From Hyposmocoma kahamanoa (taxonomy: Eukaryota > Arthropoda > Insecta > Lepidoptera > Cosmopterigidae): 64,000 nt of DNA. A program made the position numbers and the translations under genes. The stretch covers positions 20,898,907-20,962,906 of the forward strand of contig NW_020653851.1 in NCBI RefSeq assembly GCF_003589595.1, in the 5' to 3' direction. This document shows, piece after piece, positions 27,701-39,700 of this stretch (within the stretch, counting starts at the first letter, position 1; each line of letters begins with the position of its first letter). The notes under the pieces are model-generated. The model was not told where the DNA came from, searched no databases, and saw only the letters and a list, made by a program, of their open reading frames with translations.

Positions 27701-30700
27701 TATTATAATAAAAATAAATGGAAATCTATAATTGTTTCCGTTGGTTTTCCGTGAATAATTAAATAAGCCAAACAATATTTAACTGATCAAAAACTATCAT
27801 GCAATTTGAAACTGGTATACTAAACGTAATATCAACAAGTCCATGCTGAGTTTTGTAAAACCGGAGAAAACTTTTTCGTCGATGATGACAATATTTTTAT
27901 ATTCAACTTTTTTAAGAGTTAAAATACTAGGTGGGTGGAATTATGTGTCCGGAAGTGTATTACGAATACACGCCAAATACCAAAAACAAAAATACAGACA
28001 CAATATAATTTGAGTGCTACACAACAACGTAATCCAAACTTTATTCAGGTCCTACTTTGTTAGCTGTCGTCGTTGAGAGAACGTGGAACCAAAAATTGGT
28101 GACCTGTGTGAAATCGCGATAAAAATACAGCTGTTACATATTAATCATCTCTCTACAGAGTAACTGACTACTAGTACAAACTTTTTATTTTTTTTGGAAC
28201 AACGTATTTTTGGATTGGAACTTTAAAAATGGATAATAATATAAGATACAATAAGACAATAAGTTTGTATCCATATTTAAAGAAAAGGTTTGAAACCGAC
28301 TTTGAAACATTCACGACGTTTAAAACAATAGTGAAACAAAAACTTTACACTAAACATTATAACAGCTTCTGCTTGCTTGGATGCCAAAAATCTATGGTAG
28401 CGACCCGTTTAGCTCTTACAGAGTGTCTAGATCTATGGTATTTGAGATTTATTTCAAGTCAAGACTCTTGCATATAGGCCTTTGTTCTACGGATTAGTCG
28501 AAATGTTGTAAATGAAAATTGGGTACAAATGTTTATTTACAAAGAGCAACCCCTAGAGTTTCTTAGTCATTCTTCTCAGGGGAATTTGCCTTACGAATGA
28601 CGATTTCAAGTGTAATTTCCTAGCCTATGAAGTAAAGATTATTTGAATTTGAGTAAGTAGGTACTATCACCAAAATCGTTGCATTACCACCTTAAGAGTT
28701 CTTATTGCGTGCAGGCAAATGCGGTCAGAAACGGCCATCTTTATTATTATAATATCAAGTGACGGGACGAACAAGTCGTGCGCCTGATAGTAAGCTATCT
28801 AAACGAAAGCCATGACAGTTGCAGTGCCACTCAGAGCTTTAAATCGCAAAGATCTTAGGGGCGCTACCACAGCGCCCGTCACCCTGAGACGTAAGTTGAC
28901 AAGTCCCATGTGCCTGTGATTTCACCAGCACCCTTACCCTTCGAAATCGGAACTACAATTTCCTTTTGCAAACAAAATTGTTTTGGAACTGCTGCTAAGT
29001 TGCGACAAAAATATCGAATACGACAGTTAGCGAAACGAGAGATTGCATTTGTACGCTTAGCTAACGAAGTAGGATCAACAACATAATCTCAAATAACCTA
29101 TACTGCAAACGTTACTTGCAGATATACGTTCAGTTCTGATCGAGGGAGTTTTATTCCGCGCGCGGTATCTCGGCTCCACACAACTCGCGTGCGAGGGACA
29201 ACCGACCAAAGCCACGAGGATGCTGCAGGCAGAGGAAGCAGTCTCCAGGATCAAGGTAGGATAGTCTTTTCAATCTACCTGGTTTGCAATTTTTCCGTTT
29301 TAAATCGACTTTAAAAAAAACCTGGAGTATCAGCCTTATTTATTTATCTCGTGTTTGTTTGATATTACCGAATGTTAAGGATATATTAAAGAAAAAAAAA
29401 ACTTCGCAAATCTAGACCAGCAGGCTCAGCATTAACGCAAATAGACAAAACCCAGGAGAGTAGAGAAATAGTCTTTTGACTATGGCGCCTTTAGAGCGGT
29501 TAGCACGGCGATTTTGAGCAGCGCGTTTGCAGAGATTCAGTCGCCATGCTGTCGCTAATTGTCAACTTTTATTACTCTTGGGTAATTTTCCCAAAAATTT
29601 CAAAGAATAGAAATTTTTCCGGAATAATTCCAGAAAAATGGAAAAATTTGAGAAAGTGGAAAAATATAATTTCGAAGTCTCATTATGTTCTATGTTTAGA
29701 AATATCGTTTGAAGCGTTATTTAGTGTGAATTTTATAATAAACTTGTATAGTTAAAAAGTAATGTCACTTAGGAGAAAAACGGAATGTAAAATGATTTCA
29801 CAACAGCGAAAAAGAAACCTTTTTAAAGGCTCCATAGTTTTCGTTCAGTAACTTCAACTTTTGACTGGTGTCAACGTCAAATGAGGAAAATTAAAGGAAA
29901 AATATTGGAAAATATCCGGAAAAATATGATTTTTTCAAAATGGAATTTTTCCCATGACCCAATACTAACCTTAATATACAATCGCGATGCACGTTTTTAA
30001 AGCTTCAACATAAGCAACTGCATCCATGCATAAGTCCCTGTGTGTTACCGCTGTAAGAGATAACACTTGTGACGTCATTTTTAAGACTAAATTGACAGCT
30101 CATAGATATTTTTTATTAAAAGGAATATCTTTTGTCTTTGTGCCCATGCTACGCCTGCAGTCCATTAATGACTATTGCATTACTTCCATCGCAATATTTA
30201 AACGACGGAACTAAAATGACATATGATCTATACAGTGTGTTGATATGCATTCTAGCCATATTTAAGAAGTTAAACATAGAAATAATGCTAAATCATCTAA
30301 AAATATTTAAAAAATTATTCTGTTCAATGTTCTGGCTAATTGTATCAAGTAAAGTTTTGCAAAATTGTCTCGAAGTTGTGTGCACCACGCAAGGGCAGTA
30401 ACCCCGCCACCCGCTGCACCGAGCGTACGTAATATTTCTCGATGGCTTATTTACCTATTATTTAAATTATGATAATGTACTAGTATTGTTATAATTTAGT
30501 ACTTATTTACATTAATTAGAAAATTTGACTGAAAAAAGTTTTTTGTAACTTAGATTTGGTATTTACCAACTTTAGGTTACATGAAAGTATTGCTAGAAGT
30601 GCCTAGCTTTAAAAACAGAGATTCCCCCGTGAGTTTCGTTTCAACATTAGACTGCACAACTTTGAAAGCAGAAACTTAGACACTCGTATCCTCCGCGTAA

Positions 30701-33700
30701 ACCAAACGTTTCATCATGCCTTAAGAATAGGCACACACTTGGATTACCACGCAGGGTCTGTTGAACCTGGTAGCGGTTCTTTTTTTTTGCACTACTATTG
30801 TTTACACACTAAACCAAACCACGTGGCGTTTCGTGACAGACTAGAATAGAATTATATGGGACGTCAGAATTGGAATTTAATTTTTTTTTCGAGTTATTTT
30901 TTTAGTGATTTGGGTTCAGTTTCGGGTATAGAATGACCTCTGTAAATATGGCGAGAATGCAAATCAACACATTGTAGTTAATACCAATATGAATTCTTTT
31001 TTATTTAACATGAATAATATTTATTATTAGTAACACAAATTACATACAAATAAAATCTTTCGTACTATAATTGGTTTTGTAATTTTCAGAGTCTCGTACC
31101 TGAAAAAAAACGCATTCTCATTAATTGTAATAAATTGTCACAAAAGACAAGTTTTCACTTGTCATTTGCCCGTGTGAATCGGTATCAATGTAACATGTTG
31201 TATCTTTCGTAGATGTTTTTGAAATAAGAGCATGAAATTACTTCTATTCTTCTACTCTCACTGTTGTGTGCCTGATACACCTCTATTGGCCAAACATGTT
31301 TCTATACTTCACCAGCCAACCGACCAATCAAAGCTCGCTAAACGCGCGTCTCTGATTTGTAGACATTCTGAATTTTGATAGTGTGAAATCTTTGAGGTTC
31401 CTCTTTTGAATCTCATTCTATTCTCAAATCCTATCCGGGCACTGCCATTTCTATTTCTATGCACGTAAAACAAAATACCCTTGTTGTCATGATTTTAGAA
31501 TTTGAGTATTTGTCATCTGTAAATACGTAATTTCATGCTCATTAGGATTAGTGTTTTGAGAATGCTAGTGGGATATCCTTGTCCTGTCCTAAAGAACTTA
31601 ACCTAGATTAGATTTTATAATACCGTGGAGCTGACTTGTTTACCTCAATATTGTGATACGAACCCGGTATTCCTTGCGATTGGAAAGCACCGGGATCGAG
31701 AATGTGAACCTTTGTGGTCAGCCGCCCACAAAACCTGCCCGCCAAACCGTTCTGCTCTTATTGACTTGGCACTAGAGACTTTTTTTCAGTGTGCTCCTCA
31801 CCCCTCGACCCGGAAGATTGTCGGATCCCGTATTGCCGGCTAGCCTCCTCTGGACATGTGTGTCTATCGCTTGCTATCCGCTTTACGCTGTGCTTACTAA
31901 CGTTAATTTACACATTTCTGTAGGCTTTTCTACGTAGTGCGAAAGGTAAGATTTTTCATCTTGTGCTGTCCGATTTTTAAATATAAGCATTTGGCATGTT
32001 CATAATTTTATAAAGGATTTTTTACCGAATAAAATAAACCGAGTGAAATTACATGATTGTCATAAAAATATACGATATTCATCTGAGATAATTTGAGTAG
32101 AGTACTAATAAAACCGACCTCAAAAGTTCCTTGAATTACATCTATTCGCCAAGTTTTATTGCAATCGATAACCGGAAATTTGGAATATTTTCTTCTAATT
32201 TAAATGGGACCACTACTGAGGTACCCTCTTTCCAATAAAAAAGAAATCATCAAAATCGATACACAAACCAGTTATCTCGTTATGCATACGAAATAAAATA
32301 CAATATAATTGAGAACTCCTCCTTTTTTTTTGAAGTCGGTTAGAAATACTCCACTAGCTAGTATTGTTGATACAAAGATCGAACAAACAAAATAAAAATC
32401 CTTCGACTCGACTGGAGTCAAATAAGCGTTGGTTGTCTCAACGTGGCTACAGTTCGTAACTTAGCATTAGGAAGTCACCACACTTACTAATACGGAATCG
32501 CATTAAGCCGATCAGAAAAAGCTTTATGTCCACGCAAAAAAGGCGATATGCTTTTCGCTTACGCTCGGGTCGCCGACGCGAAACGCACAAAGTCTTGTTC
32601 GCTCTTACTACATTGACATAACGTTTTTCCTAACCGACTTAATGCGATACAGTGTCGATCCTAATGCAATCGATTCTTAGCTCAGCCGGTAATAGCGGTA
32701 GCCACGTTGAGGCAGCTGACGCTGGCTCAAGTCCAATCGAATCGAAATAATTTTTCTTTGTGTTTGTTCGATTATTGTATGAATAAATAATGATTATCAC
32801 AGTTTAAATCCTCTGTTGATTTTCATTCAACACAAGGAGTACGAGTACTATAGTTAACATGTCGGTATTAACTGGATAGAACTGACATTCATGTTTGGAA
32901 TTAAAATTGTAGTTTAATGAGTTTCTAAATTGCTTCGGCTACGGAAATTCCGAGTTGCTTTTTCATGCACGATTTCATGATTCGCACGATATGGCATGAG
33001 ACATGACCCGATTCACACCGGTGGGGCGCACGGGGGCGCACCGAGGCGCAGCACTGGGCGCACAAGGCCGCGACGCGTCAAGCTTTGCGCCTACACTCGA
33101 CTCCCGCGGACTAACGAGTTAGGATGCTTTCATACTAATGATCGGTTTCCCGCTCGCTTCTCACATATCATTGTTGAGTGTGTTGTATTCGAGTTGTTTT
33201 GCTTGCTTTTGCGCGATATAATTAGTTAAAACATGCATTTATGGTACTGACTGACAGTGAGTAGGCGTCGAAAACAATTAATAATTAATATCGCCTTCAA
33301 TTAAACCCAATTTCTCTTGAGAAATAACTATTATTACACAAGAATAGTCGACTACGTATTGCTTACGTACGACCTTTGAAAGCATTCAAAGCAAAACCAC
33401 CCGAAGTCAATAAACCAATAAAAAATCTGTAAGCCGTACAATGCACAAACGAATGGGTATGTGAGAGCGGCGTTGGTATGGTTCGAGGAGGTTAGCCGGT
33501 TGCCGCAGTGGGGCTGCGATGGCCCGTACTCAGGCGTGTACGCGGCACCCGCGGCCGTCTTTCGCCTCACCTTTCTCGGCTCCGTCGAGGTGGACGAGGA
33601 CTCGCGCCGCCGCAAGAAGAGACCCAAAAAACACATGGTCGAGGAAGCCGTCACTAAGATCAAGGTGGTTTGGCTGGCAGTATACTAGCTCTATCCGAAA

Positions 33701-36700
33701 TCCACTTAACAAAATATGAACTAAGTGTTAAAAACACGAAATGCATACGAAGAAACGGAAATTTAAGATTAAAAACAGAATTACCTATTTTATAAGTTGA
33801 AAATGTAATCATATGATTACATTTATATCTATTTGCGAGTCGAAATTGATTTACTTTCCAATCGTGTATCAGGATACATAGTAGTGTATTATACTGTAGT
33901 TCAATATGTTCCCATTTGACTTGTTTCACTGACATTTAATCGATCACGTTTTCCTTTTCTGCTTACTTGGCTCATCAGGCATTGGTAAGTTCACTAACAT
34001 TAATACCACCAACTCCACCCACTGGCACTTCATAGCTTATAAGTCGACAGGAATCGCTTAGTAAACCTCGGTACATATCTAGTATTGTATTGTAGCTCGA
34101 TCGCCCTGCTTTTAAAGTCTGCGGGATGAGGGAGGGGAAGGCTTTCGACCAATGAGAGCAAAGTCGTTGAACGAGAACGCTCACGATTGGCGGATTGCAC
34201 ACTTCTTGTCTCGCAGACTTTCCGAGGTTTGACCCTAGGACGGTCAAGCGAGCGAGTATACTCAAGTTTATAGATTAATGAAAAACATCTTAAATAATTG
34301 ACACGAGATTAATTTTTTGATAAAGATTTATACAAGATCAGACAAATTAATGCTGTAGAAGCGCAATAATCGCAAATTAATTTACTACTTAATAAACGAT
34401 ATCACACTACAGTTAGAGTTATCAATTACTAATGCGCAATTCTCCAATTACTAATAAAATTAGTCGTTAATTAATTATTACTTAATATGCGATATGATAC
34501 TATCGGATAGTTTTATGCATAAAACATAGATATAACGTTCGAATAAACATAATTCAATTCATCAATTTCTAATTAGTCATAAATTAATTAATATCGGATA
34601 CTTTTCTGCATAAAACTGCTAATATACCATTCGAGTACAATTCACCAATCACAAATTAATCGTTGATTATAACTTAATATGCACTACGATACTATCGGAT
34701 ATTTTTAGCATAAATCTATTGATGTACTGTTCGAATGAGTCTAACTCAATTCACCAATTTCTAATTAGTCGAAAATTAATTATCACTTAATATGAGATAC
34801 GATACTATCGGATATTTTTATGCATAAAATTGTAGTATATACCATTGGAATTAGCCTAACTCGTTCGCCAATTTCTAATTAGTCCTGAATTAATTATCAT
34901 ATAATAAGCGGTACGACACTATCACGTATTTTTATAAATACAGCTGTAGATATACCATTCAAATAAGCCAAATGAAAGTCTCCAATTTCAAGTGAACAAA
35001 TCTGTCAGGACCTATAGGATGTTAATAGTAACAACGCATTTACAATTATGTAATTAAAAATATTGTCAACTTGTCACCAGGCGCCGGAAGGTGAAAACCA
35101 GCCCAGCACAGAGGTCGATCTCTTCATATCGACGGAGAAAATCATGGTTCTCAATACAGAGTTAAAAGAAATCATGATGGATCATGCACTCCGTACCATA
35201 TCCTACATAGCTGATATAGGAGACTTGGTCGTTTTAATGGCCAGGAGAAGATTCGTGCCACACGAAAGCGATTCGGACCAGCCCAAGTTGAACAGAACGC
35301 CAAAAATGATTTGTCACGTGTTTGAAAGTGAAGAGGTTGGTATTTACTTTGAAGGATATACCCTTAATGTAACAAAGCGACATCTGTAAAATGAGAACTT
35401 TCAGAAGAGAAATAATAATAGACTAACCGCCGAGTATACATATAACCAAAAATAGAGACGAAATGTCATTTAATTTGTTTGAAAACTATTTGTCAAATCA
35501 TTACGGTGACAATCGCACTCCGATTGGCCAGCTCGAATTCGAAAGAATTGACAGGTGTCATCAATGTTTCACTTCAAATCGATCAGTTTAACTTGAGCTT
35601 TACTATAATGAACGAAAGTTGAAAAATTACGTATTTAATATTCAATTACGTTAAGTTTTGTAATTTGTGTTTTGCTGTTTTTCTCACACCACCGAATGGA
35701 ACTGCTCCCCATTGTTAGAGATATTGTCTTCATTACAATAAATACAGAATATTTTTGGAATATACGGAGACGTCAACAGGTCAGTTGTTGGCGCTGTACT
35801 ATTTCAGTTTTCTAATTTGTGTTTTCAGCGCAAACGAGAGCTGATATTTAAAAGTGATATAAGGCCCATTTGCCTGATAAGTTGCCAAAGATGAATGGCC
35901 CTTATTTCGTCTCTATTTCTGGTTATATACTCGATGAGACTGACTTATGACCAGTCATCGGAATTGAAGATATCAATTCTAAATAGAGGGATAGAAATTT
36001 GGGATATGCAATTAGTAGAATAAAAGGCATTAATGTTAGTCATAAGTGGTTGATGGCTTTACTATCTGAATTAGTCGTGACCGTGGGAACAGAGCCCGTA
36101 ACTTTTTGTTTAGTTGAAAAAAAAATCGAATATATCTCGATTTTCCAACGAATACGTATTCATCAATAATTATTAAAACGCCATGATACACAAGACAGTA
36201 GTTTTGTTTCACCTCCGATTTTCGATGCAATTTTCGTGGAATTTATTAACTGGTATATAAGGCGAGACGTTATCTTATAGCCAGGCGATATTAATCTTTA
36301 TTATCATAGCGTTTTGTTTCTCTCGTGACAGAATTTACATTTTCGTCAAGCTATCAGTTCGCAATAGTAATCATATGAAAAGGCCAGCGCAAACCAGGAT
36401 TAGAAGGCAGTGGACATTAAATTTATCAATGCATATTTTATGCTTTTACAATTGAAATAAGGTATACATTACATTGCTCAGAGACTAACCTCGGAGCATC
36501 GCAGCGCATTTCTCTTTGCGTCTCAGAGCATTGAAACTTGTATCTTATTTCAATTGCAGTAGCACGCATTGATAAATTTAATGCGTTGGCTCTAAAGCGT
36601 GAAACACACAGAGAGCGGGTGCGAGTCGGGCGCGGGTCGGGACCGCGACGGATTTAATTCCGTGTTTTTGTATGGACGACAACACAACGAGCGCGGGCGC

Positions 36701-39700
36701 GCTCGCTCTCTGTGTACGTGTAATTCGTATTATATCTGTTTTACTTCAGCTGTTATTTCTCCTCAGGCGCAATTCATAGCCCAGTCCATTGGGCAAGCGT
36801 TCCAAGTGGCCTACATGGAGTTCCTAAAAGCGAATGGCATCGAGGACCACAGTTTCGTGAAAGAGATGGACTATCAAGAGGTGCTCAACAGCCAGGAGAT
36901 CTTCGGCGATGAGCTACAAATGTTCGCTAAGAAGGAACTTCAGAAGGAGGTTTGTAGATAATGTGGGGGAAAAAGGCTAATTACACTGACCTCTACGTTC
37001 TATAATCACATATATAAGAACGAAAGGTCAATCTAATTTGGTTTTTCTGAACCTATTTCAGCGGTCGTAGCATGGCAGTATATGTGTGATAAACCTCCCC
37101 GTGATAATGTTTATTTCAGTCGATAAAGCTAAGTTTGCTTATTTGGTAATAATCTTATATTTGTATTGTTATAAATATTGTTTCTGTCGTCCTTGCTTTA
37201 CAAAGATAGCTATATAGCTATCTTTGTCGTTTAATCATCGCCGCGAAAACCGTAAAAAAAGTCGTGTTTTTGTAGTTTCTGTTTTTACATATTTTACATT
37301 ATATTAGTTATTATTTACGCATTGCTAATTACGCTAATTGTTATAAATTACATAAATACTTAGATAAAAGATAAATGTATTTATCTAAGTATGTGTATAA
37401 TTTATAACAATTTAATATTATTATACACTTCTGGACACATCTATTGGCCCACCTTAGAGTTTAGGTTTCGATGGCCCCTACCGAAATATGATTGCTAGAT
37501 TGAACAAAAACTGTTGATGCAGTTTTAAACCTGATACACTTTACCATCTTTTTCGATCGTATTGTTTTAAATTTGAATTCAGAATACCATACGACATGGA
37601 GCTACGCCTAACAAATCGGATATGCGCCTTGTTAAAGGCAATTGATTTTTGAATAAAAAACATGTTTTATCAAATAAAGGTTTAATTTAACAACGCGTGT
37701 TGCCTCCATGGGCATCTACCACAGCTCTCATACGATTAGGCATAGAGTTTATCAACCGCTCTATGAAATTTTGAGGGATCATCTCCCATTCCTCTTCTAT
37801 GGCAGTTTTCAACTCCTGCATCGTCTGGGCAACTGGCTGACGAGCCCTAACACGTCTTTTTAGCTCGTCCCACATGTGCTCAATGGGGTTCATATCTGGG
37901 CTTCTGGCTGGCCAGTCCATAACTGTGATGTTCACATCCCGAAGATATTCCCTGACGATGCCGGCCGCATGGGCTCTTGCATTATCATGCATAAAAAGAA
38001 AATTTGGGCCCACATAGTCCGCGTATGGTATCACGTGAGGTTCTAAGCACTCACGAATGTACCTTTCAGCATTTAATGTTGGCAGCCGTGGTCCTGTAAC
38101 AACCTCAAGTTGAGTTTTGCCGCTCGCGGATATACCGCCCCAGACAGTCCATGAGCCACCGCCATAAGCAACCCTCTCTTCAAAGCAGCATTGTGCGAAA
38201 CGCTCTCCCTTACGTCGGTAGACCTTCTTCCTTCCATCATTGCCATGTAACACAATTTTAGACTCATCAGAAAAGAGTACACGGCTCCAATCTTGCTGTG
38301 TACAATTTAAATGACTGCGTGCGAAATGAAGGCGCGCTGTTCGGTGGGCTCGCGTTAGTTTGGGCCCATTAGCTGGCTTGTGTGGTACCATATCGCGTTC
38401 TTTTAACCTTCTCCGAACAGTTCGAGCGCTCACAGATACTCCGTGGAAGTCGCGAAGTTGGTTTTGTATCTCAATGGAGGTAAGGTGACGATTTCTCAAG
38501 CTGGTCGTCACGATGAATCGATCCTGCCTTTCAGTTGTGACCCGAGATCGTGGCCTTCCTTGGCGACGAACAAAGCCGCCAGTCTCTAGGTACCTCCGAT
38601 AAACATTTCGGACCGCAGATCGACTTAAATTAAGTTGAGCACTCACGTTTCTTTGGCTGTGTCCGGCCTGAATAAGTGCCACAGCTTGGGCGGCGACTTC
38701 AGGTGAAGTATCCATAGATTATTGATAGAACGTCACCTTAATGTTAAGAATAAGTAATGTTTGTTGCAAAACCAAAGATATCAATCACTTTTTCAAGAAT
38801 TAAATCCAAGTAAACCAATAAAACCAAGTTTTCTTAGTATTCGATTGTTTGATATCAACAAACAGGCTCCAAATTGTCTTTTGTTTCTTTAAATTCTGTG
38901 TTCGAAATTCAAAAAAAGACTATTGAATGAAATTGTGAATGTGCCAGGTTCAAAACTGCATAAAAACTTTTTGCTCGACCTAATATAAAATTTTAGCTAG
39001 GACCAAACGAAACTGAAAATACAAGGTGGGCCAATAGATGTGTCCAGAAGTGTATTATTTTTATATTACATTTTTTTTAGTTTTGGTTGTGCACGTATGC
39101 TCGTTCTTTTAGTTATAGTGTTCTGTATTTCGGTCTGCAGGAAGAAATTTCTATTAGAAACAAGCAGAACCTTTTGTTTTAATTTTCCTTGAATTCATTG
39201 TGACTTGTTCTAATTTTCCTGTACAATAAACTATTAATTAAAATAAATAATAAATACGGTCGTGTACTGTAACTGTATTACAAATGTTCTCACATTTTTT
39301 CAATAATTTATATGTATTATTATCAATATGTTTGTTTTTATTATTCTTTTCATCTCGTTTGTCGCGCTCAATTTTTACTTTGATAAAATTACTGAGCCGA
39401 CTGTCAAAGTAAATGTGGATATAATGGCTCTATCGAGGCGGCATACTACGGGGACTGGATGCGTTAAAACTCTTAAAATCATTATTTCCAGGTGGTGGTT
39501 CCAAAAACTAAGGGCGAGATTCTCGGCGTGGTGGTGGTGGAGTCAGGATGGGGTTCAATGCTGCCAACAGTCGTGATCGCTAACCTGGCACCAGCAGGCG
39601 CCGCTGCACGCTGCGGACAGCTTAATATAGGTAAGTTATTATTAACACAAAGATCAAACAACACAATGAAAAGTCACTTCTATCTGACTGGACTTCCTGG

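Noticed and set aside
31924..31945. 22-base micro-exon candidate between the PTB exons (strong acceptor tttctgtag, strong donor gtaaga)
   Set aside because: Length is not a multiple of three and would break the PTB frame between exons 12a and 13; it could only work in an unlikely chain with the alternative exon.
33352..33712. Minus-strand frames over the alternative PTB exon
   Set aside because: Antisense shadow of a GC-rich coding exon; the plus-strand frame aligns to the PTB domain.
33975..34265. 96-codon minus-strand frame
   Set aside because: No recognisable motif or splice context; it reads like repeat-derived sequence.
34340..34985. CRISPR-like regular repeats
   Set aside because: Eukaryotic nuclear DNA; units are contiguous and diverged with no repeat-spacer pattern.
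36599..36766. Open frame upstream of and in frame with exon 14
   Set aside because: Exon 14 has a clear acceptor and the family sequence begins there; the upstream part is a MITE edge and GC-rich simple sequence, so a chance extension.
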